Made by a program: the position numbers and the translations under genes
The notes under the pieces: model-generated
Told to the model about the DNA's origin: nothing
Seen by the model: the letters and a program-made list of their open reading frames with translations, nothing else
The model's database searches: none
Part shown: in pieces, positions 1 to 5,274 of the stretch
Numbering within the stretch: the stretch's first letter is position 1
Layout: each line of letters begins with the position of its first letter
Assembly (NCBI GenBank): GCA_030533035.1
Contig: JAUNJW010000090.1
Location: 1-7,951, forward strand
Source of the DNA: Erysipelotrichaceae bacterium
Lineage (GTDB): Bacteria; Bacillota_I; Bacilli_A; Erysipelotrichales; Erysipelotrichaceae
DNA: 7,951 bases
Direction: 5' to 3'

Positions 1-419
1 TCAAAGACATCCCGGCGGAAGGCACCGTGATCGCCTACAATGCGGAGGGTGCGGAAAAGATCCGGATCCGCGAACTGGCTGAGCTGTTCCCCCATCTCAG
101 GGAGGATCTTCTGAAGATCAATGAGCGGATGGAGGATCTGCAGCTGCCCTTTGAAAGCGGCGTCATCTACGATGTCAGAATGCGCGGTCAGTGGTCGCTC
201 AAGATGATCATGAACATGATGGATGATCCCGGCTACCAGGACCTTGATATCCAGCAGGGAATGGACGCGGTATTCCAGTGGCGCAGCCTCGATCTTTCCG
301 ACCATCCGGAAAACAAAGAGGAGATCATTGAAAACCTCAAAGCTTACTGCGGCATGGATTCCTATGCCATGACAGTCGTCTACAGCTGGCTGAAACAGAT
401 CGACAGCAGTCCCGCCTGA
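1..419 (+). CDS. DUF2779 family protein, C-terminal end (5' truncated)
   Basis: The reading frame is open from the window edge (first full codon at 3), so the gene starts upstream; the GTG at 27 is internal. The visible ~138 residues match what I know of the C-terminal exonuclease-like part of DUF2779 proteins. They show GTVIAYNAEGAEKIRIRELA (an ExoII-like segment), then a FESGVIYDVRMRGQWSLK block, a YQDLDIQQG block, and YCGMDSYAM near the end (codons 345-368). The Y-x-x-x-D pattern of that last block resembles the final acidic motif of DnaQ/RNase H-fold 3'-5' exonucleases. In this family the missing N-terminal part usually resembles a RecB/Cas4-like nuclease domain. The cellular role is not established; nucleic acid processing is an inference. 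The stop codon lies inside the terminator hairpin that follows. Family assignment is from remembered motifs. Confidence 0.8.
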   Translation, partial: KDIPAEGTVIAYNAEGAEKIRIRELAELFPHLREDLLKINERMEDLQLPFESGVIYDVRMRGQWSLKMIMNMMDDPGYQDLDIQQGMDAVFQWRSLDLSDHPENKEEIIENLKAYCGMDSYAMTVVYSWLKQIDSSPA

Positions 420-447
420 AGTGCTCATGGGGACTGTTTTCTTTTTT
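405..447 (+). terminator. Intrinsic terminator of the DUF2779 gene
   Basis: AGCAGTCCC (405-413) pairs with GGGACTGTT (430-438), allowing one G-T pair, around a 16-nt loop. A T-rich tract interrupted by a single C follows (437-447). The stop codon TGA (417-419) sits in the loop, so the terminator overlaps the end of the coding region. Confidence 0.75.
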
Positions 448-589
448 GGAAATTTCAGAATTACATATGGGTTTTTCAGGGGATATCGGTTAAAATGAAA
501 GCAGATAGATATACCAGAAAAATCATTGAATATCTCCGGAAAGGTTTCTTTCCGTTTGCCGCAATATGCAGTAGAAATGGAGGCAGAAT
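448..589 (+). promoter_or_regulatory. hpf control region and leader with hairpin
   Basis: The space between the terminator and hpf holds a -10-like TAAAAT at 491-496, without a good sigma-A -35 hexamer at 16-18 bp. GTTTTT (471-476) followed after 11 bp by GGTTAA (488-493) is faintly like a general-stress sigma promoter, but the fit is poor. Downstream, CGGAAAG (537-543) and CTTTCCG (548-554) form a perfect 7-bp stem with a 4-nt loop in the presumed leader. GATAT (508-512) and ATATC (530-534) could also pair. The SD is GGAGG (579-583), 6 nt before the ATG. Confidence 0.35.
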
Positions 590-1129
590 ATGCGGTTTGA
601 AATTGTTGGAAAAAACATCGAAGTATCTGACGCAATGAAGGAAAGCATCGAAAGGAAGCTGTCAAATCTGGACAAGTACCTTCTGATCAATTCCGACACC
701 ATTGCAAGGGTAGTCGCACGCGTCTATCCGGACTCTGAGAAAGTTGAGGTGACAATTCCCACCAAAGTAGGCATATTGAGAGCAGAAGTCGTTGAAAACG
801 ACTTCTACGCTGCCCTCGACAGCGCCATCGACAAGCTTGAAGATCAGATCCGCAGACAGAAGACCAGACTTTCCAAAAAGCACCGTGAGCATCTCGCCAA
901 GGCATTCATCGAGGAAGCGGAAATTGCCGAGAACCCGGCCAACGACATTCCGGTCAGGACAAAGACAATCACAGCTGATGAAATGACACTGGACGATGCC
1001 ATCATGCAGATGGAACTGTCAGGCCACAACTTCTACATTTACACCGATGAGGAAAGCGGAAGAATTTCCGTCGTCTACAGAAGATCCAGCGCCGGCTACG
1101 GCCTGATCGAAGTGGAACCGGAAGATTGA
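590..1129 (+). CDS. hpf: Long-form ribosome hibernation promoting factor (HPF)
   Basis: HPF binds the 30S subunit in the decoding region and, in its long form, pairs two 70S ribosomes into inactive 100S dimers in stationary phase or under stress. The 179-residue product has the long-form layout. Residues 1 to ~100 are the ribosome-binding domain (start MRFEIVGKNIEVSDAMKESI, with the basic helix around RRQKTRLSKKHREHL at 88-102). A variable linker spans ~101-120. The dimerisation domain (121-177) holds VRTKTI, DDAIMQMELSGHNFYIY and a terminal ISVVYRRSSAGYGLIE. Length is normal for the family (about 180-190). The ATG at 590 has GGAGG 6 nt upstream. The gene appears monocistronic, between two terminators. 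In other Bacillota this gene responds to stress and growth phase; the upstream hairpin may matter here but that is unproven. Confidence 0.96.
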   Translation: MRFEIVGKNIEVSDAMKESIERKLSNLDKYLLINSDTIARVVARVYPDSEKVEVTIPTKVGILRAEVVENDFYAALDSAIDKLEDQIRRQKTRLSKKHREHLAKAFIEEAEIAENPANDIPVRTKTITADEMTLDDAIMQMELSGHNFYIYTDEESGRISVVYRRSSAGYGLIEVEPED

Positions 1130-1141
1130 CATAGAATCCAG

Positions 1142-1166
1142 AAAAGCAGCTCCGGCTGCTTTTTTT
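1142..1166 (+). terminator. Intrinsic terminator of hpf
   Basis: AAAAGCAGC (1142-1150), loop TCCG, GCTGCTTTT (1155-1163), then a T-run through 1166: a 9-bp perfect stem with a tetraloop and seven Ts. On the opposite strand only four Ts follow, so it mainly serves hpf. Confidence 0.93.
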
Positions 1167-1172
1167 CATGGC

Positions 1173-1199
1173 AAAAAGAAAACAGGCGTCAGCCTGTTT
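1173..1199 (-). terminator. Intrinsic terminator of the CPBP-like gene
   Basis: Read on the minus strand, AAACAGGC (1199-1192), loop TGAC and GCCTGTTT (1187-1180) form an 8-bp stem followed by TTCTTTTT. The first base of the stem is the last base of the stop codon (1201-1199). It lies back to back with the hpf terminator, so the two convergent genes each carry their own. Confidence 0.88.
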
Positions 1200-1858
1200 C
1201 AGAGCATTGAGAGAATCATGATGGCCAGATGCACAAGCGTGACGGCCACGATACCCGGGATAATCGAATGCGACTGGTTGTAAAGGTATGACAGGATGGC
1301 TGTCGTGATCAGCCAGTACAGGTAAGTGCGGATCCAGAGCAGCAGCTGGAAGGGGGTGAAGACGACTGTCATCAGCAGGCCGAACAGGACCGCCGAGAAC
1401 AGAATCGCCTGCAGCTCCTTGTTGCGCACATCCAGCCGGTCGGTCAGGTTCTTGAAGCCGATGTTGAGCATGCACGCCTCCATAATGGAGAAAGCGATCA
1501 TCATGCCCGGGCGGGCGTAGCCGATGCCGATCAGGGCCAGGTTTTCCGGCAGCATCATGTCAGCTTTCAGGAAGGAAACCGAGACCCAAGCCCATACGGC
1601 GTAGGCAGCGATGCCGATCGCCGTGAACAGCAGCGTGTCACCGGGGTTTTTGTTGATTCTGCCGGTATGGCGCTCAATCAGCTTCCAGTTGTATACAATC
1701 AGCGCCGCCGTGCATATGTTGACCCCGAACATGAGGGCAATGGCCTCCTGGACAACAAAACGGTCTGTCAGAATGGCCAGCAGGCGGACACAGACAATCA
1801 GCAGGATTGAGATCACTATATGTTTGCCAGAAAGCGTTGAAACTGTTTTCTGTGACAT
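1199..1858 (-). CDS. Multi-pass membrane protein, degenerate CPBP (Abi) protease homologue
   Basis: A 219-residue, strongly hydrophobic protein with about seven predicted membrane segments (roughly 13-31, 36-56, 76-98, 105-125, 150-168, 172-194 and 199-217). The order of blocks in the second half recalls CPBP intramembrane endopeptidases: MEACMLNIGF (126-135) where EExxxRG is usual, ILFSAVLFGLLM (152-163) where FxxxH is usual, and SIIPGIVAVTLVHLAIM (198-214) where HxxxN is usual. Only one Glu (127) and His210 remain. The second Glu is Ala128, the motif 2 His is Met163 and the final Asn is Met214, so proteolysis is unlikely as such. The start at 1858 is preferred over an in-frame ATG at 1930 because AAGGAG sits 5 nt before it and the promoter lies between the two. 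It is divergent from the HTH-like gene at 2007. CPBP homology is a judgement from motif spacing; an unrelated membrane protein is possible. Confidence 0.55.
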   Translation of the reverse strand: MSQKTVSTLSGKHIVISILLIVCVRLLAILTDRFVVQEAIALMFGVNICTAALIVYNWKLIERHTGRINKNPGDTLLFTAIGIAAYAVWAWVSVSFLKADMMLPENLALIGIGYARPGMMIAFSIMEACMLNIGFKNLTDRLDVRNKELQAILFSAVLFGLLMTVVFTPFQLLLWIRTYLYWLITTAILSYLYNQSHSIIPGIVAVTLVHLAIMILSML

Positions 1859-1890
1859 CTGAACTCCTTGGTAAGAAAAATACTGGTTAG

Positions 1891-1920
1891 ATTCTATCAT
1901 ACTGTCCATAAGGGCGGCAA
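1891..1920 (-). promoter_or_regulatory. Promoter of the CPBP-like gene
   Basis: On the minus strand, TTGCCG (1920-1915), an 18-bp spacer, and TAGAAT (1896-1891) preceded by TGA, giving an extended -10. It lies about 35 bp upstream of the chosen start codon and its AAGGAG (1869-1864). Confidence 0.5.
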
Positions 1921-1940
1921 ACAGAATCACTTTTTCCGCG

Positions 1941-1959
1941 TGTTACATCTTTTGTAACA
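1941..1959. promoter_or_regulatory. 19-bp dyad between divergent genes, candidate operator
   Basis: TGTTACA (1941-1947), five bases, TGTAACA (1953-1959): a perfect 7-bp inverted repeat midway between the divergent CPBP-like and HTH-like genes. It sits just upstream of the minus-strand -35 box. No U-tract directly follows it on either strand, so an operator is more likely than a terminator. It resembles GlnR/TnrA sites (TGTNA-N7-TNACA) but the spacing is two bases longer, so I do not assign a regulator. Confidence 0.45.
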
Positions 1960-2006
1960 AAAAGTGCCGTTTTTTCTCCTTACAGTGAAAGGCGGAGGTC
2001 AGAACC

Positions 2007-2336
2007 ATGACTGAAAACACACTAACCTGGCAGCAGAAGCTGAATCTCATGTACCGCATCGGCGACGTTTACCGCTCCAGCAGGCGGCGTCTGGACATCG
2101 AGGCGGCGGCCGGCCGCAGCATCCGGACGGAAGCGCTCCGTGATGACCTGGAGATGAAGATGCTGATGGATAGGACGCTCGCGGACTGCTGCCCTTACAC
2201 CCGCCTGATCGCGACCAAAGACTTTCTTGAAATTCCCCGGAAGGGATGGTACCGCATGTATTTCTCACAGTCCCAGTATTACCGGCTGAAGCACAAGGCG
2301 GTTGATGAGTTCCTGCACTGCCTGGATCTGGCCTGA
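2007..2336 (+). CDS. Small helical protein with C-terminal HTH-like segment (MG284/MPN403-like)
   Basis: A 109-residue cytosolic protein of unknown function. It is rich in Arg, Asp and Glu and looks all-helical. The C-terminal part, WYRMYFSQSQYYRLKHKAVDEFL (81-103), resembles the Y-S-x-S-x-YYR-x-K-x-x-A-x-x-FL pattern of sigma-70 region 4-like helix-turn-helix segments, as in ArpU-type phage regulators. It also resembles the uncharacterised MG284/MPN403 family of Mollicutes and Erysipelotrichia, where the protein likewise ends soon after an EFL motif. This assignment is from memory of the family pattern. The start at 2007 has GGAGG (1994-1998) 8 nt upstream. It is divergent from the CPBP-like gene and lacks a clear terminator before the ptsI promoter region. 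A DNA-binding regulatory role is inference. Confidence 0.7.
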   Translation: MTENTLTWQQKLNLMYRIGDVYRSSRRRLDIEAAAGRSIRTEALRDDLEMKMLMDRTLADCCPYTRLIATKDFLEIPRKGWYRMYFSQSQYYRLKHKAVDEFLHCLDLA

Positions 2337-2374
2337 GACCGCCTGCGGCAGAGCGGAAAAACCCGCGTTCTCAG
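2333..2374 (+). other. Potential stem-loop at the 3' end of the HTH-like gene
   Basis: CTGAGA (2333-2338, containing the stop codon) can pair with TCTCAG (2369-2374). Inside, GCGG (2353-2356) can pair with either CCGC (2339-2342) or CCGC (2363-2366). No T-run follows, so it is not a standard intrinsic terminator; it may be a weak or processed 3' end, or chance. Confidence 0.3.
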
Positions 2375-2397
2375 CTCCCTGTTGACATTTCCGGTAG

Positions 2398-2426
2398 TTG
2401 AGACAATCAATTTCATGTGTTAAAAT
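2398..2426 (+). promoter_or_regulatory. Distal ptsI promoter
   Basis: TTGAGA (2398-2403), a 17-bp spacer, TAAAAT (2421-2426) preceded by TGT, giving an extended -10. Transcription would start near 2433 and give a leader of about 215 nt before ptsI. A perfect TTGACA at 2382-2387 lies slightly upstream but has no matching -10. Confidence 0.65.
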
Positions 2427-2432
2427 TACCTC

Positions 2433-2550
2433 AAGGAGTGTCCCGGAAAAGGCTGACACGTAATCACGGAAAACGGTCTGATCATTGGAAAGGAAAGTAC
2501 GCAGCATCCGCAAGGAATCTGACTCATATGTCGAATCTGAAGTATGCTGC
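2433..2550 (+). other. Leader from the distal ptsI promoter, with hairpins
   Basis: Two pairings are visible in the leader that the distal promoter would produce. GTGTC (2438-2442) pairs with GACAC (2455-2459), with CC/GG inside. GCAGCAT (2501-2507) pairs with ATGCTGC (2544-2550), a 7-bp stem over a long loop that holds two copies of GAATCTGA (2515-2522 and 2533-2540). TTCATTTT follows the second stem, which is only weakly terminator-like. I recognise no known riboswitch class or T-box. Confidence 0.3.
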
Positions 2551-2577
2551 TTCATTTTGCCGGAAAATGAATATAAT
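2549..2577 (+). promoter_or_regulatory. Proximal ptsI promoter
   Basis: A perfect -10 hexamer TATAAT (2572-2577) with a weak -35 (GCTTCA, 2549-2554, at 17 bp). The predicted start near 2584 falls inside the cre-like palindrome. The poor -35 and the dyad occupying the spacer suggest a regulated promoter. Confidence 0.6.
2551..2571. promoter_or_regulatory. 21-bp dyad in the proximal ptsI promoter spacer
   Basis: TTCATTTT (2551-2558), GCCGG, AAAATGAA (2564-2571): a perfect 8-bp inverted repeat ending directly at the TATAAT box. A protein bound here would cover the -35/spacer region. In transcripts from the distal promoter it would also form an A-U-rich hairpin. Confidence 0.5.
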
Positions 2578-2579
2578 GC

Positions 2580-2593
2580 CGTAAGCGCTTACA
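2580..2593. promoter_or_regulatory. cre-like site (CcpA) at the ptsI start
   Basis: GTAAGCGCTTAC (2581-2592) is a perfect 12-bp palindrome. With flanks, 2580-2593 matches 13 of 14 positions of the catabolite-responsive element TGWAARCGYTWWCA; the first base is C instead of T. Its centre lies at about +3 of the proximal promoter, a position from which CcpA usually represses. Confidence 0.75.
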
Positions 2594-2648
2594 GATACAT
2601 CCATAAAAAGGGACATTGTGAAGAAATGCATTGAGGAGGTTATTAAGA

Positions 2649-4352
2649 ATGCTGAAAGGTATTGCTGCTTCACAGGGTATTGCTATTGCAAAAGTCTACA
2701 AACTCGAACAGCCGGTTCTTGACATCGTAATGAAGAATGCCAACCCGGAAGAAGAGCTCGCCAAGCTCGATGCTGCTTTCGTCAAGACAGTCTCTGACAT
2801 TGAAAAGATCAAGGAAGTCGCTTCCAAGTCTCTGGCTGCTGAAGAACTCGCAGTTTTCGATGCACACCTGATGATGGCAAACGATCCGGAACTCCGTTCC
2901 CAGATCGAAGACATGATCAAGAATGACAGTGTCAACGCTGAATATGCAACTGAGCAGGTTGCTAACATGATGGTTACAATCTTCGAATCCATGGAAGATG
3001 CCTACATGAGAGAAAGAGCGGCTGACATCAAGGACGTTACATTCCGTCTGAAGTGCAACCTCTGCGGCAAGGTCATCCCGAACCTGGCTACAATCGACAC
3101 ACCGGTTGTCATCGTTGCCAAGGACCTCACACCTTCCGACACAGGTTCCCTGAACAAGGAATTCGCAAAGGGTTTCGCAACTGAAATCGGCGGCCGTACA
3201 AGCCACAGTGCCATCATGGCCCGTTCCCTTGAAATTCCGGCAGTCGTCGGCGTTACAGGAATTCTCGATGCTGCAAAAGAAGGCGACGAAGTCATCCTCG
3301 ACGCCCTCAATGGCGAAGTCATCCTGAATCCGACAGCTGAGCAGGTAGCTGAATACACAAAGATGGGTGAAGAATTCAAGGCTCAGAAAGAAGCTCTCAA
3401 GGCTCTGAAGGACCAGGCATCCGTTTCCACAGACGGCCACAAAGTCCTGCTCGTCGGCAACATCGGCTCCCCGAAGGATGCTGAAGGCGTTGTTGAGAAC
3501 GGCGGCGAAGGCGTCGGTCTGTTCCGTACAGAATTCCTCTACATGAAGAGCGAAGACTGGCCCGATGAAGACACACAGTATGAAGCTTACAAGGCAGTTC
3601 TCGAGACAATGGAAGGCAAGCCTGTTGTCATCCGTACACTCGACATCGGCGGCGACAAGAAGCTGAAGTACTATGAATTCGAAGAAGAACTGAACCCGTT
3701 CCTCGGCGTCCGTGCTGTCCGTTTCTGCCTCATGAGAAAAGACATTTTCCGCACCCAGCTGAGAGCGCTGCTCAGAGCATCCGCTTACGGTAAGCTCTGC
3801 ATCATGTTCCCGATGATCGCTACAGTCCAGGAATTCAAGGATGCAAAGGCCTGCTACGAAGCTGCCCGTGCTGAACTGATCGCTGAAGGCGTCAAGGTCG
3901 GCGACGACGTTGAAGTCGGCTGCATGATCGAAATCCCGGCTGCTGCTGTTCTGGCTGACAAGCTGTCCAAGTATGCAGACTTCTTCTCCATCGGCACAAA
4001 CGACCTGATCCAGTACTCCATGGCCGCTGACAGAATGAGCCAGCCTGTCTCCTATCTGTACCAGCCGCTGAACCCGTCCATTCTCCGCCTCATCAAGATG
4101 ACAATCGACGGCGCTCACAAGAATGGCAAGTGGTGCGGTATGTGCGGTGAGATGGCCGGTGACGAAACAGCTGCTCCGCTGCTGCTCGGTCTCGGACTCG
4201 ACGAATTCTCCATGTCCGCAACATCCATCCTCAAGGCCCGCCAGATCATCAACGGCCTCAGCTATGCTGAAATGCAGGATCTCGCAGCCAAGGCTGTTGA
4301 GTGCGACACAATGGAAGATGTCGAAGCTCTCTGCGCTGCAACACTGAAATAA
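2649..4352 (+). CDS. ptsI: PTS Enzyme I (phosphoenolpyruvate-protein phosphotransferase)
   Basis: Enzyme I is the cytosolic first component of the phosphotransferase system. It takes phosphate from PEP onto a histidine and passes it to HPr, feeding all PTS sugar permeases. The 567-residue product has the full layout: an N-terminal HPr-binding and phosphohistidine part with GGRTSHSAIMARSLEIPAVVG, phosphoacceptor His186 (numbered from the start at 2649), and a C-terminal PEP-binding TIM barrel. Barrel features include GLFRTEFLYM (Arg293), IRTLDIGGDK (Arg329), DFFSIGTNDLIQYSMAADR and GMCGEMAGD with catalytic Cys499. Length is normal (about 570-575). ATG 2649 is preferred over an in-frame TTG at 2631 because AGGAGG (2634-2639) lies 9 nt before it. 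Codon use is strongly biased (Thr nearly always ACA, Pro mostly CCG, Phe TTC), as in a highly expressed gene. ptsH is not adjacent. Two promoters and a cre site lie upstream. Confidence 0.98.
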   Translation: MLKGIAASQGIAIAKVYKLEQPVLDIVMKNANPEEELAKLDAAFVKTVSDIEKIKEVASKSLAAEELAVFDAHLMMANDPELRSQIEDMIKNDSVNAEYATEQVANMMVTIFESMEDAYMRERAADIKDVTFRLKCNLCGKVIPNLATIDTPVVIVAKDLTPSDTGSLNKEFAKGFATEIGGRTSHSAIMARSLEIPAVVGVTGILDAAKEGDEVILDALNGEVILNPTAEQVAEYTKMGEEFKAQKEALKALKDQASVSTDGHKVLLVGNIGSPKDAEGVVENGGEGVGLFRTEFLYMKSEDWPDEDTQYEAYKAVLETMEGKPVVIRTLDIGGDKKLKYYEFEEELNPFLGVRAVRFCLMRKDIFRTQLRALLRASAYGKLCIMFPMIATVQEFKDAKACYEAARAELIAEGVKVGDDVEVGCMIEIPAAAVLADKLSKYADFFSIGTNDLIQYSMAADRMSQPVSYLYQPLNPSILRLIKMTIDGAHKNGKWCGMCGEMAGDETAAPLLLGLGLDEFSMSATSILKARQIINGLSYAEMQDLAAKAVECDTMEDVEALCAATLK

Positions 4353-4366
4353 GCAATACTCACCTG

Positions 4367-4421
4367 AAAAGGCTTGAAAACCCTGATGATTCATCAGAGG
4401 CTGACAAGCCTTTTTTCTTTT
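4367..4421 (+). terminator. Nested intrinsic terminator of ptsI
   Basis: AAAAGGCTTG (4367-4376) pairs with CAAGCCTTTT (4405-4414), a 10-bp outer stem. The loop holds its own hairpin, CTGATGA (4383-4389) with TCATCAG (4391-4397). The T-tract runs from 4411 to 4421 with a single C. Confidence 0.92.
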
Positions 4422-4431
4422 GCGCGGGTAT

Positions 4432-4460
4432 AAAAAAACGGCCTGCAATATGCAGACCGT
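4432..4460 (-). terminator. Intrinsic terminator of the phosphatase gene
   Basis: On the minus strand, ACGGTCTGCA (4460-4451), loop TAT, TGCAGGCCGT (4447-4438): a 10-bp stem with one G-T pair, followed by a run of Ts (4438-4432). It starts 7 nt after the stop codon and faces the ptsI terminator. Confidence 0.92.
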
Positions 4461-4467
4461 CTGGTTA

Positions 4468-5202
4468 TCAGTGTCTTCTGCCGGGCAGAGGGTAGGTGGA
4501 AGGAACGTAGAATTCCTGCATATCATCGAGGCGGACGCAGCCGAGGGCTCTGCCGAAGACGCAGCCGCAGTCGATGTGAAGGATCGTATCGTCCTTGCCA
4601 TGGACAATCTTTCCTTCATATTCCGGACCGTACAGGAATGTCGGCGAATGGCCGACGATCAGTGTCGCGTTTTCAACCGGGTTGTCATCGATGCCGATAT
4701 GGGCCCAGACCAGAATCTGTTCGGGAATCTGGGACACGCGGATCTTGGGGCCGGCGAACTCTTCGGTGATGCCGGCATGGACGAGCAGGAACTTTCTGCC
4801 GTTGACCTTGAGATACTTGTAGAGCAGCTTGTCTTCCAGATACAGCTTGATGTCATAGCATTCCGGGAAATCCAGGTCCATGAACTGATCCATTGTCGTG
4901 TAGCCGCCGTTGTAATGGAGCCAGCACATCAGGTCGTCGGTCATGTCGATCGAGTTGTTGTCCTTCTTGGCGTCAATCAGCTCCTGGCAGTAGCGGGCCA
5001 GCCAGACATCGTGGTTGCCGAAAATCAGATGCATATTATCATGCGACATGATCTCCTGCAGCAGGGGAATGGAATACTTTCCCCGGTCGCAGACATCGCC
5101 GACAATCCACAGCTCGTCATATTCACTGAATTGTATTAAATCCATCATGGCGTCAAATTCTTCCTTGCAGCCATGAAGATCACTGATCACATATGTTGAC
5201 AT
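4468..5202 (-). CDS. PPP-family metallophosphatase (calcineurin-like, Ser/Thr phosphatase or ApaH type)
   Basis: A 244-residue cytosolic protein with the dinuclear-metal signature of the PPP phosphoesterase family, in order: SDLHG (7-11; Asp8, His10), GDVCDRG (35-41; Asp36, Asp39, Arg40), GNHDVWL (62-68; Asn63, His64), LVHAG (140-144; His142) and GHSPT (184-188; His185). The GDxxDRG/GNHD pair separates PPP enzymes from general metallophosphoesterases. Candidate substrates are phosphoproteins or diadenosine tetraphosphate, and sequence alone does not choose. No secretion signal or membrane segment is seen. The start at 5202 is preferred over an in-frame ATG at 5241 because AGAAGGA lies about 6 nt before it and the putative -10 box lies between the two. 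It may share a transcript with the lipoprotein gene 72 bp upstream. Confidence 0.9.
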   Translation of the reverse strand: MSTYVISDLHGCKEEFDAMMDLIQFSEYDELWIVGDVCDRGKYSIPLLQEIMSHDNMHLIFGNHDVWLARYCQELIDAKKDNNSIDMTDDLMCWLHYNGGYTTMDQFMDLDFPECYDIKLYLEDKLLYKYLKVNGRKFLLVHAGITEEFAGPKIRVSQIPEQILVWAHIGIDDNPVENATLIVGHSPTFLYGPEYEGKIVHGKDDTILHIDCGCVFGRALGCVRLDDMQEFYVPSTYPLPGRRH

Positions 5203-5229
5203 GATTGTTCCTTCTGAAAATTCACAGAT

Positions 5230-5255
5230 ATTGTAGCACATGCAGCGCCTGCATG
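5230..5255 (-). promoter_or_regulatory. Promoter of the phosphatase gene with a 17-bp dyad
   Basis: On the minus strand a -10-like TACAAT (5235-5230) lies 27 bp before the start codon, with no good -35 at 16-18 bp. The perfect inverted repeat CATGCAG-CGC-CTGCATG (5239-5255) fills the space just upstream of it. No T-run follows on the minus strand, so it is not a terminator of the lipoprotein gene. A binding site for a regulator is plausible. Confidence 0.45.
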
Positions 5256-5274
5256 ACAGACAATGCTTTGAATT

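Noticed and set aside
1856..1930. Upstream ATG at 1930 as the start of the CPBP-like gene
   Set aside because: The ATG at 1858 has an ideal AAGGAG at 5 nt, and the likely promoter lies between the two ATGs, so the longer start would not be transcribed.
2382..2410. Perfect TTGACA as a third ptsI promoter
   Set aside because: No -10-like hexamer lies 16-18 bp downstream (AATCAA at 17 bp).
2265..2555. A 96-codon minus-strand frame in the ptsI upstream region
   Set aside because: No SD precedes its ATG, it overlaps the 3' end of the HTH-like gene, and it runs opposite to strong plus-strand promoter elements. No family is recognised.
2528..2584. An 18-codon frame in the ptsI leader (MSNLKYAASFCRKMNIMP), possible leader peptide
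   Set aside because: The only SD-like sequence (AAGGA, 2512-2516) is 11 nt away. The frame runs through the dyad, the -10 box and the cre site, and the peptide lacks a regulatory codon run.
2670..4619. A 649-codon open frame on the minus strand, antisense to all of ptsI
   Set aside because: It is explained by the codon bias of ptsI, which avoids the sense codons that would read as stops on the other strand. The translation is Cys/Phe/Asp-rich with no recognisable domain.
4420..5139. A 239-codon plus-strand frame antisense to the phosphatase gene
   Set aside because: It starts inside the ptsI terminator region and lies over a well-supported PPP phosphatase.
5239..5255. The CATGCAG dyad as a terminator of the lipoprotein gene
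   Set aside because: No T-run follows the stem on the minus strand.
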